64,000 bases of DNA from the NCBI GenBank assembly GCA_014905825.1, contig JACGCN010000029.1, positions 310,001 to 374,000 on the forward strand, written 5' to 3'. Positions within the stretch are counted from its first letter, which is position 1; every line of letters starts with the position of its first letter. The notes below the pieces were generated by a model that made no database searches, was not told where the DNA came from, and saw only the letters and a program-made list of their open reading frames with translations. The DNA is from Lyophyllum atratum. Its lineage: Eukaryota; Basidiomycota; Agaricomycetes; Agaricales; Lyophyllaceae. Positions 44,133 through 56,474 of the stretch are shown in pieces. Position numbers and translations under genes: made by a program.

Positions 44133-46295
44133 TCATGTCGAAGTGAATGGAAAGTTAAGTATCAGGAAGATACACACAAGGCAAATGTAATGGAAACAGG
44201 GAGAGAAAACTGAAGACCTGATAGATAGAGCTCCGGACGCGAGTGGGACACGTACTAGTAATCTACTGAGGTCAGTCTGACCCACATACTGAGTGAAGTT
44301 TTGCCCTCCTATAACGGCCTTCACATGTATACCAGTAGCCCCCGCTTGCACCTTGCCTGTGAAAAAACTGTATCCGTCTGCCGGGGGATGATTCGTGTCT
44401 AGCTGTAAGGTGACTGTATCAATGGTTCCGGACTGGAAGCTCTCGATGGTCACTTGAGATGCATTGGAGCTTGTACTGCTGTCCTTCACCTGACAAGCAG
44501 AAAAAGTAAATCAACTATAGACCAAAAGCTTGATGGGAGAGTGACTTACGCTGACGACGACCGCTATGCGAAAGCTGTCAACCTCAACCGTAGTGCGTGC
44601 AGGATCAAATAGAACGGTATCCTGGTCGATCACGAACCCAGAACCGCCGTTGTCCACGACTGTGGGAGAGGAGCCGTCTTGTTCATCTACCTCAAACCAG
44701 AATTTTGAAACGGATGCATTCAAGGGAATGTTTGCCGCGAACTCGTAGCTGGCGAGTGTTTTGAGCCCGCGCAGCTCGCCGAGGAATGTGGGAATTACAG
44801 GAGAAGTTTTACTGGAGAAGACGGTGCACCCAGTCGAGGGGCAAAGCGACCCCTCAGTTGTACGCTCTTTCCAGAACAGTTTGACGGTGCGGGCTTGGTT
44901 TACAGTAAGGCGCTAGAAGACCACAAGCATCGTGGATTGATAAACAACTTGTCTTTGAAAATCGCTACACTCACTCGCAAGCTTGTTTGTAACAAGTAAT
45001 GTCCGTCTTTTGTGAATAATAACGCACTCCGAGCCTTGTTCTCTATCGGATCGATGATCTCCGTAAGCGTCACCCCCTTCGGCACTGTATTTATCATCCG
45101 TTCCAATAGTGTCGCACAAGTGCTTTGGAAAGTGGCAGGGTCTGCAAGGCTGAAGTGCACCATAGGTGATCAAAATCACAGCACCCATCGTCATATAAAA
45201 TCTTAGACTCACCGTTTCATGGTCGCGTTCTTATCGCTTGAGAAGATACGCAGATCCGATCTCGTCGTGACATTTGCACCAACGACGAGTGGGTTCGCCG
45301 TGGTACCTTGCAGGTACTCCGAGACGCTATCACAAAGAAATGGCCTCATCAAGATGTCGTCATCGCGTGCTATAAATTCGAAGTAATTCACACTATGTGG
45401 TCGAACGCATGTGATGTCCCATCGAAGTTTCCGAATCCGTTCTCGACATCCGCGTTAACGACCAGGGGGAAATCGTCATGCCTGACCCCACCGAAGGTAT
45501 GACCGCATGCAACAAGTGCGATCATTTCCTCCTGCGTAAAGCCTTGGTTTTTGAACGACGCAATATGGGACTCGAGGCTGTCTTGAGGCTCGGGAACCGT
45601 AGCCGGCCCAGCCTCTTTCGCGTCTCTTCTTCCTGCGCGATAAGGGATGACAGGCCCCCCGCAGGACGCGACGGCGAGGACGGCACCCATGGCAATAATG
45701 TCCGCGACTATGCATCGGGAGCCGTTTCAGCGCCAGCAATGGAATAACTCTTGAAAGAGAATAGTACATACGAGGGACATAAGGACCTCTTAGACCGTCG
45801 AAGTCTAATAGTGATTGCACCATGCCTTCGCCAATATTCTTAAAACGAGATGTAAGCTTAGAGGGCGGAGAGATTTGTGAATGGAACGAAGGAACGCACC
45901 TGGGCTCTGTCAAGCTCCAATGCGATTGACGCATCGAGACCACCCGACCCATCCGTAATATTGTGGGTCGACATATCGTGGTATGCCTATGGCCATAATT
46001 AATCGCGGTTACAGCGGACCTTACCATCAACGGCACTTACGATTCGTAGCCACTGCGCAGCAACAGTCGTGCTCTGTCTCGACGCACAGCCCGCCGTCAA
46101 GAGAGAGAAGGGCTTAAAGTTTTCCGGGTCTTCGGCGTATAGTAGTCCTTCCTCGAAGTCAAGACGTGGGTCGGGCCACTTGAATGTGGTGGCACCGCGG
46201 GCGACATGGACCCCTACTAGACCTTGGAAGGCCACCAGGCTAGCAAAGCACGATAACCTGGAAAGCAACCACATGAACTTGGATCCGGGGGACAA
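44133..46295 (-). CDS. Secreted heme peroxidase, copy B
   Basis: Tandem paralog of copy A, same strand and splice pattern. The start at 46295 gives MSPGSKFMWLLSRLSCFASL, a clear signal peptide ending near VARG/ATTFKWPDPRLDF. WLRI joins to AYHDMSTHNITDGSGGLDAS (distal R-I-A-Y-H), then LADIIAMGAVLAVASCGGPV and the proximal ALVACGHTFGGVRHDDFP. The C-terminal extension includes TRSDLRIFSSDKNATMKR, INTVPKGVTLTEIIDPIENK and ASVSKFWFEVDEQDGSSPTV. It ends after FTQYVGQTDLSRLL with a hydrophobic tail (FHYICLVCIFLILNF), which suggests a membrane or GPI-type anchor. Several N-glycosylation sites are present. Same superfamily as copy A. The Trp usual next to the distal His in class I enzymes is Tyr here. 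Confidence 0.85.
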
Positions 46296-46299
46296 GATG

Positions 46300-46695
46300 T
46301 TACGTTCACAAGCCTACCCTTCGTTATAGTGATCGTGTTGATCGTGTCGATTTTATATATGCCGGGTTCCATGCGGCTGCTTGCCCGTGAAGCCCGCTGG
46401 TACATCAATACATCACTGATTGGGGACTTGTAGGATAGTTGAATTACTTACCTTGGCAAATCATAGGATGCTTTCAGTCCAGTCCAGGGCGAGTCCGTCC
46501 CTGTCCGTCCGCACGAGGCAGCACGTCAACTTGCCATCATAAGTGTTGATTATGTAAGTGACGCGGTTCAACAGGGGTCAACGCGTTCAAGGGACTCCTC
46601 AGCCTGCGCACCTACCTTGACCGAGCCACATCTAACACCACAAGTAAGTGGTCGGCCCCTTCGTTGAGCATGCCCTAAAATCGCTCCACGTTGCC
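46300..46695. other. Intergenic
   Basis: No recognisable gene; divergent promoter space between the peroxidase (-) and the broken gene at 46700 (+). Confidence 0.4.
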
Positions 46696-46699
46696 AGTT

Positions 46700-47233
46700 A
46701 TGCCTTGGATTGAGACAATCCTAGAACAGTTTGAGATTGTTGACCGCTTTACTACTGACGAATCAGAATATTATGGCCCATACAACACCCTCCTCACAGC
46801 TCTCTGAGTCTTTCCCCACACCGAGCATTATCAGGTGACGCCTCACAAGGGACCGATAACCCCCGGTTCTCTCGACTTTACAACGATGTACATCGTTCGA
46901 AGGCGGGAGTGTCCAGTCTTCTTTATTGAAATCAAGCCTTTCCCCCATCTCGACGAGATTTCCACCCGATCAAGAGCTGACCAACAAATGCGCGAACGAT
47001 TTGAAAGCCTCATTGGCCGAAATCTTGTCGTGCCAAAATTGTACGGAATCAGTGCGATGGGCACCTGCTTCTCCGTGTATGAGTACGATAAGGAGACAAA
47101 CTCCCTCTCACCTCCTTCCATCCCCCGCGACCCCACTCGCTGGAATTATGAGTTGCTAGAAGATGAAGGAGAGAAAAAAATGAAGGAATTGGTGTCGGAG
47201 GTCAAACGCATGTGCCAGGACGTATTTCCTTGA
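46700..47233 (+). pseudogene. Nuclease-fold-like conserved fungal protein with in-frame stop
   Basis: From the ATG at 46700 the frame reads MPWIETILEQFEIVDRFTTD and YYGPYNTLLTAL, then a TGA at 46805-46807, then in the same frame VFPHTEHYQVTPHKGPITPG and MYIVRRRECPVFFIEIKPFP through to ELVSEVKRMCQDVFP and TGA at 47231. Related agaricomycete proteins run through this point as 'LL..LFP', so TGA-GTC looks like a two-codon insertion, and the rest is intact. The 'PVFFIExKP' strand resembles the core of PD-(D/E)xK-type folds, which is inference. No GT-AG intron of normal length removes the stop. It is either disabled, expressed as a shorter product from the ATG at 46835, or a sequencing error. Confidence 0.65.
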
Positions 47234-47464
47234 TACGGAACGGGGGCAAGACTAGTACTCAGATGGAGTTTGATGAGAGTAGTTCAAATACAAGGCAACT
47301 TTGGGGGTCGAGAAACTGAATCATAGTGCTCAAATGTCTAGAACTTGAGCGGCAGACGACCCCGTATCTCGACGTGCAAACGACGAGCACGAGTGCAAGG
47401 TATCAAACGACAGGTATATATAACACAGGCGAGAACGTGATGGAAAGACTTCAACACCCTCGTC

Positions 47465-49198
47465 TTAGACCCTCTCGTCCCCGTCCCTCCCTACCCCAAC
47501 CCAGATACTCCCCACCAGCCCCCCAAACTCCTCCCACACCCCGGGCGCAACCCCATGACACCTCGTGAACTCTAGAGCCTCCAGCGGGATCCCCGCCCCA
47601 TGCCTCGCCTTCGCGAGTGCCACCAGCGAAGGAAGCCATTCTTCGCCGAAGTGCCACCACACTTCACCCCGCGCGCGGCCGAAGGATATTCTTTTGAGGT
47701 CGGGGCAGAGGAATATTTGGTTGTGTGGATGTGGGTGCGGTGGTGTAAGTTGGGTCGGGCTGGAGTCAGAACTTAGAGTGGGATTGGCAGGGTGCGACAA
47801 AGCAAGCAGCAGATCAGCAAGCGAAGCACTAAACGCTATCCTCAACTCCTCCAGCGCGGGAAGGTGCGCGAGGAACTCAACCAACAACCCCCGTGCCATA
47901 TCAAACAGCACGGCCGAGCCAAGCTCCAGCGCCGTCACCCGTGAGAGGTCGAAGAACAGGGGCATGTCGGGTAGGAAGTGTTTGGAGATGGGCCACGCGG
48001 AGCCGAAGGAGATTATGGAGTCGGAGGGGTCTTCGAGCCATGCGCCGCGGGCGGCGGGGGGGAAGAGACGGACGCCTTCGCGTTCAAGGCGGATGGCGCG
48101 GATGTCGAGGGTTGGGTACGTGGACAGCCCCGTTCCCGTACCAAGGGAGAGGGGGAAGAGAGCGCGGAGGCCTTCGAATTGGGAACAGTTGATTTGGAGG
48201 CGGGCGGTTGGGGGGAGGGAGATGCTGGACAGGATGCAGAGGATTACAGGGGCTTTTGCGGCTATGGATAATTCGCGGAGGTAGGGGAGAGGAATAAGCG
48301 TAGTAGCACTGGGAGTGGTCTCGCAGGTGGGGAGCAGGGCGGGGCTGATGCAGCCTAGGCGGATGTGTTCGAGGTTGGGGGAGGATTCGAAGATGGAGCG
48401 CAATTGACGGAGAGAGGGGGAGAAGCCGGCGCCTAGACCACGTAGGGAGAGGTGTGTGAGGCCTGTGCAGAGGTTCCAAGGGATTGAGACGCAGTCGAGG
48501 GCGACACGTGTGAGCCGCGGGATGCGCGCGGTGATTTCGAGGATGAAATTTGTGGAGACGGGGGGTACCTTCAACGTCAAGCTTGTAAGGTTTGGTAGGT
48601 CCGGTCCGAAACTTGAGAATAGGTTCGTCAAGTCTTCTGGGAAGAGATGGACGTCGAGAGACTTGACGCGTTCCGCGTGGTCTCGAAGGTCTCCGATGCA
48701 CAGTCTTGAGGGAGATGTCGAGATGAGGTGGATTGGTGCTGAACCCGAACGAACCAGGAATTCGTGGGCGAGTCGCGAGTCGCAGAGGTCGATGCAACGC
48801 CATAGTCGCGCGGCATTAAAGGAGATAATTCGCCACCGTCGACAGACCTGGGTCCACGCCAGACGGTGTTCTGGTTTACGGTGCTCGTAAAGCCAGGATA
48901 CGCAGATCCCGAAGATGTCCTCGATGACTTCCGTGGGAAGCCTTGAGACAGGCGCGAGGTCGTTTAGTTGGGTCCGGACGGTTGACAGGGCCTCGATGAG
49001 GCGTCGTTCCGCCGCGTGGAGGACGAACAGCTTTTGCTTCGTCTCGATCGAATGGCAGTGGGCCATGAAGTCTTTTGGGCGGCACGATTGGTCAAGACCA
49101 GAACTGAGTGATGGCAGCATGAGTACACCTTTCAGTGGCGTCCTGAGTAAAAAGTCGTGCGACCTTTTATACGTAGTTAACCCCAACGAGGCGCGCAA
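47465..49198 (-). CDS. F-box/LRR-like protein, third family member
   Basis: An intronless 577-codon frame. The likely functional start is the ATG at 49198 or one of the next in-frame Mets (residues 27 and 45). The F-box is at about residues 84-130 (LPTEVIEDIFGICVSWLYEH ... QVCRRWRIISFNAARLWRCI), preceded by a short coiled coil (LHAAERRLIEALSTVRTQLN). Leucine-rich stretches follow (DLPNLTSLTLKVP, LTHLSLRGLGAG). It is distant from the duplicated pair at 27.9 and 39.9 kb and is GC-richer, so it is an older paralog or a separate subfamily. Predicted adaptor for an SCF ubiquitin ligase; substrate unknown. Confidence 0.82.
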   Translation of the reverse strand: MRASLGLTTYKRSHDFLLRTPLKGVLMLPSLSSGLDQSCRPKDFMAHCHSIETKQKLFVLHAAERRLIEALSTVRTQLNDLAPVSRLPTEVIEDIFGICVSWLYEHRKPEHRLAWTQVCRRWRIISFNAARLWRCIDLCDSRLAHEFLVRSGSAPIHLISTSPSRLCIGDLRDHAERVKSLDVHLFPEDLTNLFSSFGPDLPNLTSLTLKVPPVSTNFILEITARIPRLTRVALDCVSIPWNLCTGLTHLSLRGLGAGFSPSLRQLRSIFESSPNLEHIRLGCISPALLPTCETTPSATTLIPLPYLRELSIAAKAPVILCILSSISLPPTARLQINCSQFEGLRALFPLSLGTGTGLSTYPTLDIRAIRLEREGVRLFPPAARGAWLEDPSDSIISFGSAWPISKHFLPDMPLFFDLSRVTALELGSAVLFDMARGLLVEFLAHLPALEELRIAFSASLADLLLALSHPANPTLSSDSSPTQLTPPHPHPHNQIFLCPDLKRISFGRARGEVWWHFGEEWLPSLVALAKARHGAGIPLEALEFTRCHGVAPGVWEEFGGLVGSIWVGVGRDGDERV

Positions 49199-49556
49199 GG
49201 GTTCGACATAAGCGAACTGTCATCACCACAAGGCAACGAGCTAGACGTCTGGACCTAGATGTGGGACCAGAGACCTGCGTCGTGGATCTACAGAAAGTGT
49301 AATAGTCGAGATCGTTGTACGAATTGCTCCCGGGCACGTTGTAGGCGGTTGTAGGTCACAAGTGGGCTCAAACAGTTAGGCGCTCGGTTCACTATCTCAG
49401 AAGGCCACACTGGAATCAGAAATACGTAGGGACGTGCCTTGACAATGACACTGAGTGCGATCGAGTGCGATATCCTTGAGAGGAAGGAGGTCGCCGTAGT
49501 CTGAGTCTTACGTATCCGCAGTCGGCGCCTGAATTTGCGCTTACACCAGAACCATC

Positions 49557-52500
49557 ATGTCGCAATGGGGGCAAGCCCAGCAGCCTGGATTCCAGTATCC
49601 TATGCAAACTGGGTTTCCAGGGAATAACCCACAGTTCCAGCAGCAGAACCCGCAGTTTCAGCAGCAGCCCAATCCCCAGTTTCAGCAGCAGAACCCGCAA
49701 TTTCAGCAGCAGCAGCAGCCGGGCGGGGGCTTTGGGGGACCTGGCCTGGTTCCTCAACCGACTGGGTTCCCTGGACAGCGCATGCCAGGCTTTCAACAGC
49801 CCCAGCAGACTGGCTTCCAGGGAGGGTCTGGTTTTGTGCAGCCCCAGCCAACAGGCTTCCCGGGACAAGCCAGCAATTTCCAGCAACAGGCCCGTCCTGC
49901 ACCTCCACCCGTCCCACCTCTTCCGACACAATACCAACAGCCAAATCAGGGATCTGGATTCCTAGGGCTGCCTCAGCAGCAGCAGCAACCTCAAGTTAAC
50001 CGTTTCCTCAGCGCCTCTCCCGGTATCAGCGGCGGAGGTGGTTTGCTTCCGCAAGCTACCGGTTTCCCCGGGAGGATGGGGCCCAGTCCACTCGTTCCTC
50101 AGATGACGGGATATGTCGATCCACGCCTCCAGATGATGTCCAGCACGTTCATGCCGATGAATAACACGTCGTTCGGCGGTGCTCCTCCACAGCTGGCACC
50201 GCCGCAGTACAACTTGCAGCAGTCGTTCCAGCAGCACAACCAGGCTCAGCGGGGGACTCCCACCCCGCAGATGAATTGGTCGCTGACCAAGGCGGAGAAG
50301 AAACAGTACAACGATATCTTCAGATCTTGGGACGCACAGAGCACGGGGTTCATCAGCGGCCAAACTGCCTTGGAAGTGTTTGGGGCTAGTGGTCTCCCGA
50401 AGGATGATCTAGCTCGCATCTGGTATGTTCCACAGTCTATGCATGCCTCTCGGATACTCAATGCTATTGCAGGACGCTCGCTGATATCGATGATCGCGGT
50501 AAACTGAACATTTCTGAATTTCACGTCGCCATGGGCCTCATCTACCGTCGTACGTATCTTACCTTGATCAGTGACTCTAATGTCCTCATGTCCATTCCTC
50601 AGGATTGAGTGGTATGCCTGTACCCGATCAGCTCCCTCCTGAACTCGTCCCGCCTTCTTCCCGCGACCTCGACAGCTCCGTCGACATCGTGAAAGACCTC
50701 TTGAAGCATGAATCCCGAAACAGGTCCCCTTCCAGCTTCGATTCTCCCATATCCCGACAGAAGATCCGATCTTTCAACAACTCCTCATCCACCCTCGATT
50801 CTAACCGCGATGCCACAATCTACAAGCACAACGACACCGAACCTTCCGGTGACTTTTACAAGCCAAGATCCCGCCATATCAATCGCGACGATGTGCGCTC
50901 CCGGAACGACGAAGACAGCCCCTCTGCGGACTTGGATGAGATGAAGCGGAAGCTCGCCAACACCGCGCAAATGCTGGACCGCGCTGCTGAGGCTGACGCG
51001 TCTAGGACGGCAGAGGACGAGGCGTTGGATAGGGAACTCGATGATCTTAAATACCGCGTCAAGAGGGTGGGCGATGACCTGGAGTATGTCTCTCGTGGTC
51101 CCAGATCGGCCGTGAAAGACCAGGATAGAAGGAAGTTGGAGCGTGAGCTTCTCAGCCTCATGCATGAACGTATTCCGGAAGTGGAAAGGAAGATTAAAGC
51201 CCGGGAGGAGAGGAAGGAGCGGGAGAAGAGACAGTGGGCTCGTGATCGGGATCGGGCGAATGATAGGTTCGGGAGATACGATTCGGGTGCTGGGAAGGAT
51301 GAATATTCGTCATCGGGGAGGAGGTATGATGACCAAGACAGGGATAGGGATAGGGATCGGCCTTATTCGAGGGGAGATTACAGGGATAGAGAGAGGGACA
51401 GAGAAGAGCGCGATGACGATCGCGACCGTTCATATCGGCGTGACACAAGGTCGAGGTCTCGCGATGAACGGGACTACGACCGTCCCCGCTCGCCACCCCG
51501 AGCGCGTTCGCCTCCTCCTCCTCCACCTGCCAGTGCCCCTCCCAGCTCCATCCTCAGCCCACCGGCAGCACCTCCCCCACCGAAGGCTACACCGTCGCCT
51601 GCACCTAACATGATGAAGATGACGGCTGCAGAACGGCAGGCGTATGCACGGTCCGAAGCCCAAAGGCGTATACAAGAGCGTATGGCTGCGTTGGGTGTGA
51701 CGGCCCCTTCGTCCCCTGTCATCGACTCCACTGTGGAAGATAGACTCCAGCAAGATAAGAAGGAGGCGGAAGAACGAGCCAAGCTCGCTGAGAAGCAGGC
51801 GGAGGAGAGGGAGAGACTGCGCAATGAGCGGTTGGACAGTGAGAAGGCGGCGAAGGGACCTCCTTCTCCATCACCTGCACCAGTACCGACCCCGACGCGT
51901 ACCGTTCCTACACCCACTGCAGCAGCGCCTGCCCCATCGTCTAGGCCTGCTCCTCCCCCAGCGACCAAGACACGTGCTCCTGCTCCCCCTCCGCCTCGTA
52001 AAGTGCCAGCGATCCGACAACCTCCAACCATCGCTCCTCCCGCACCTAAACCTCCCGTTCCGGTCGTCGTCGCGCCCCCTCCTGTGCCCGAGGTCGATCC
52101 TGAAGAGGAAGCTCTGCGCGCTCGTGAGGAGGCTATCAAGAAGCAACGTGAAGCGAGGGCTGAGAAGCTCAGACAACTTGAAAGGGAAGAGGAGGAAGCT
52201 GCTAGGTTGGAGGAAGAGAGATATCAAGCTAGGCTGCAGTCCCTCAAGGCCAAAACTACGCCATCGCCGGCTCCCGTTGCCCCGCCTCCACCGAGGGCGC
52301 CTACTCCTCCGCCTGTGCCTGTCGTTGTAACCCAGTCACCCGCCCTTGATACGGCGAAATCTACCAACCCATTCAGTCGTCTCATCAAGGAAGGGGGTAC
52401 GACGACCCTTGCAACTCCCCCCGTCCCTGCAGCAACGAACGGCAACACCAACCCCTGGAATCGTCCTCAGACCGCGATGTCGCCCGTCGTCGCCGCGCCC

Positions 52501-55500
52501 ACCCCACCCAAGAGCCCTGGTCCCAAGACATACAACACCGCCCCAACTTCGAGCATCGAAGACGACTGGGACGATATTCAGGAGACCGTCGAGGACGATA
52601 GCAGCGAAGACGAAGGGCCGGCGGGGAGGAAGCAGAGGGAGAACATGGCGAAGGTGCTGTTTGGTGGGATGATGCCTACGAGTCGGCCGCAGTCTGCTGC
52701 TGCGGGTGCGAATGGAAGTGGGAGACCGGGGTCGACGCCTGTTTCCCCTGCGCCTCCTGCTCCTCCTGCTCCTCCTGCGCCCCCTGCTGCTCCTGCTGCT
52801 CCTGCGGCTCCCCCTGCTCCCCCCGCACCTCCTGCTGCTCCTCCGGCACCTCAGGCCCCTTTTGCAACCCCAGCATTTGGAGCACAGATGCCAACCCCTG
52901 CTGCTGCCATCGGCGACCGTAGCGGGCTGATGGCTTCCATCCAAGGAGGACTCAAGCTCCGCCCCGCCAAGACGGTCGATAAGAGTGCCCCGCCTGTTTC
53001 TGGCCGAGTCGTGGGGGACGCTGCGCCCCCTGCGCATATCAACGCCGTGGCGAAGCCGCCTTCGCCGACTCGTGAGACACTGGAGATGTATTACGATGAC
53101 CATGAGGAGCACCGGCCTGAGCCGAGTGTGATGAGTGTGGACCAAGGCCAGGGGAGCACGTCGAAGTCGGGCCATAGGCAGTCGGTTGGGTGGTTTGCGG
53201 AGAGGGCTGCGGATGCGGGCGTAGGGGCTGGCGCGGTTGGGGGTGAGGATGTGCAGAGGTTGCCTTCGACGACGGAAGAGGAGGAGGAGGAGGCACCGGC
53301 GCCGATTCCGGCGATCCATGTTGATGAGGTGGCGCCTGATGTTGCGGATCCGATGGCAGATGTTGATAAGTCTATTGGTGAGTTCGCTATATTGGGGGCA
53401 CTGGATGGTGTACTGATGTGGTCACTTGTAGAGCATCGTGTGCGATCTTTGTATGCATACCAGGGTGAAGGACCTGATGATCTTTGTGAGTGTTCCTGCG
53501 TGCTTGGGTCTGGTGGACGTGGCTGACATTCAGATAGCGTTCGGAGAGAACCTGGTTCTAACTGCGAACCCTTCGAAGTCGGGAGGAGATTGGTGGTATG
53601 GAACCTTGGTTAGCTCAGGAAAGTCGGGCATGTTCCCGAAGACATACGTGGATGTCGTCAAACCCAGTGCGTATGCTAAACTCTTCAGTAACGCTTCCCT
53701 GCTGACCGGGTTGCGTCGGATAGTCACGGCCAAGGCTCTTTACTCCTACACCGGCAACAACCCCGATGAGCTCCCGTTCACCGAGGGCGACCATCTTACA
53801 ATCATAGACACGGCCGAGGAGGAGTGGTGGAAGACGGAACAAGGCGGGGTGGTCTTCATCGTTCCCGCCGCCTATCTGGAGGTCGTCGAGGGTTAGTGAC
53901 TTCATCGTTTATTGAGTTCCCTCTGTTTACATATCGGGAATAAAATAGGCTAAAATATCCTTTTTTTCTGCTTCATTTTTCCATGTACACACCCTCAAAA
54001 TTACATCTTTACACGGAATGGAATTACGTTAAATGCTACTAGCTCCCGAGCGTGCGCCTGGGGACTCGATGATGTTCACAACGACGACAGCAATGGAAAG
54101 TCCTGTTGAGGTAAAGAAGGCTGCTGACTCGAGACATGTAGTGACAGATCCTATGCTTGGCGACGCTTCACTGGACCGCGTGCAGAGCGACGACGCTGAT
54201 GACGATTCGGACTCGTCGTCGGACTATCTCTCCTTCGACGAGAGCGACGGGGAAGACAACTATCCCGAAACGAAGGCCGAACGAGACGCACGGGCACATG
54301 AGCGGCAGCTCGTCCTCCAGGCCGCAGGCCTCATCGTCAAGCAAGACGACAACAAACCACCCCCGCAGCTCGTGCGGGCGCGATCGGCGAAACGCCGCCC
54401 TGCCCCTGCTGCCCCCAGGCGGCCTGTCACGGTCACGAAGGACCTTCCTCCAGTACCAGAACCACAACCGGAGGCCGAGGCGGAGCCCATGGACCATGCT
54501 ACGCGCCTAGACGACGCGTTCGACAGGTATGAGTCCTTCAAGACTACACAGGGGAACCGGATGTCTGTCGCGTCGTCTGTGGATACGGTGTCTGCTTCAC
54601 CGACTGTCTCGAGCTTCTCCATGGCGGCCACCTCATCGAAGGAGGGTGAGAGCGGGAGGGGCTATTCCCACTTTTTGAACTTCTTGGGCAGGACGAAGAC
54701 GCCGGATGGGGAACGTAGGACGACGCTTAATATTTCGGCGCCGATTATGATTGGCTCGGAGGATCCTTCGAGGTCGAGCAGTCCAGCGTTCGGGACGGTA
54801 TGTGCATTCTTGTATGCCTTGAGATGCTTTGCTGATGGGTCGATGTAGTCGTGGGCGAGTTTGGTCGATAAGACGGCACTTGAGGGTATTCCTCCAGGAG
54901 AGCGACGTCGCCAAGAGGTATACATGTCTTGTTCTTCTTGCCGGGCTTCATTTATGTCATCCCCTAGGCTATCTTCGAGCTGATTAACACAGAAGCTGCC
55001 TATGTCCGTGACCTTCAACTCATTGTCGAGGTAAAGACCTACCATTCCTCCTTAGATTCGTGACTCTAACGTTCTTAAAGATCTTCTATTCCAGCATGGT
55101 GCCTTTACTATCCCGGAAAGAAGTCACTGTCATTTTTGCCAACATCGAAGACATTCTGCTGACAAACACGGTCAGTTAGATCTCCCCTTCCTTGTCCCAA
55201 CCTTCGCTTACCGTCCCTTCAGACGTTTCTTAGCAGCCTGGAGGAGCGACAAAAGGACTGTCGTCTATATATCGACCACATCGGGGACATCCTGGGTAAT
55301 CACATCCCGAACATGGCGGTCTATATGGTAAGCCCCGCCAGCCCTGAATTTCCTAGCTACGTTTTGACCCGCACGGATAGGCATATTGTGTCAATCAGGC
55401 CACTGCGATCAAGGTGCTCAAATCGCTGCGTGACTCGGATCCGCACCTGGCTGCACACCTCCAGGTATGTAGTGCCGTCTACCTTCATATGCCGATGAGC

Positions 55501-56474
55501 GACTGAGCCTCTTGTAGCATCTAAGAGACGACCCAGCTGTCCGGAATTTAGACTTATCAAGCTATCTTCTCGTTCCCAGTTCGTTTCATATATCTTGTCC
55601 TATCGCCCCTGCTTGATGTTTCTTGTTATCAAGTGCAACGAATAACACGATATCCACTTCTCATCAAACAGGTGAGTTCCACCATCATAGTTTCGACGAG
55701 TATCCAACAAGGTCTTCAGATTCTGCATCATACAGAGCTTGAAGGCGAGCGAGAAAGCATCCAGCGAGTGGTCGAAATAGCTGAGAAGATACTTGATAAC
55801 ATCAACGAAACTATTCGGGACCAGGAGGGCCGAGAAACCCTAAAAGTTATTTCCCAGTACCTCTGGATTGGCCAAGGGTATGCAGTTCTTAGCCCATATC
55901 TGTACATGGCTGAAAACTAGATACAGTCGCCTCGACTTGACGGCTCCAACCCGATACATGGGTGCACGCAAACTCATCAAGGAAGGGGCGCTGATGAAAG
56001 CTAAAAGCGGGCGGAAGTTGTACGGCTTCTTGTGTAGCGATATCCTCGTCCTTACGGACGAGTCTATGAAGACGTTATACAGGATGGTACGCATCTTGTA
56101 TGATACATCATCGTCATCCACGCTCACCTCATCCTACCCACAGCCAGTGCCGTTAGCCCAGGCCCGAGTGAAAGAAGCTGGCAAAGGTTAGGAAGGAAGC
56201 ATCGTGATTGTAATCGCTTTCCTGACAGGTCCGATTTGATCTTCCAGACGACTTGACCTTCGAAGTTACGCAAGCATACCCCAGAGGAGGTGATAGCATC
56301 GCTCTCAAGGCCGCCTCTGTCCGCGATTGCCAGAGTGAGTTTCATCGATGCCTGTCGCTGAATTGATAAGGCAGCTATGCTGACGTAATGACAGTGTGGA
56401 TGCACGAAATAGAGTACGCTGGCCGTCGCTGTCGGCATGCTGAAGACCGGGCGATGAGGAAACACAGAAAGTGA
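49557..56474 (+). CDS. CIN1: Intersectin-like endocytic scaffold and RhoGEF (Cin1 type): EH, coiled coil, SH3 x2, DH, PH
   Basis: The start at 49557 gives a Gln/Pro-rich tail followed by an EH domain (SLTKAEKKQYNDIFRSWDAQ ... LADIDDRGKLNISEFHVAMG) around residues 240-330. Then come a charged coiled-coil, Arg/Asp-rich and Pro-rich region, SH3-1 (VRSLYAYQGEGPDD ... GDWWYGTL), and SH3-2 (ALYSYTGNNPDELPFTEGDH ... EEWWKTE). The apparent stop after YLEVVEG at 53894 is bypassed by a phase-consistent intron (53892-54042) leading to an acidic linker (DYLSFDESDGED), then a DH domain (ELINTEAAYVRDLQLIVE ... QRITRYPLLIKQ) and a PH domain (YGFLCSDILVLTDESMKTLY ... SIALKAASVRDCQMWMHEIE), ending KHRK, TGA at 56472-56474. 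About 1,950 residues. No C2 domain follows, unlike animal intersectin. Known role of the family: linking endocytosis to actin and Rho/Cdc42 signalling. Alternatively this is two genes split at 53896; phase match argues against it. Confidence 0.85.

Noticed and set aside
46805..46807. TGA as a selenocysteine codon
   Set aside because: The family has no cysteine at this point, and selenoproteins are not expected in these fungi.
51474..53319. Large antisense frames (221 and 327 codons) opposite the scaffold gene
   Set aside because: They are shadows of the Pro/Ala- and Arg/Asp-rich coding sequence, with strongly biased composition and no domain.
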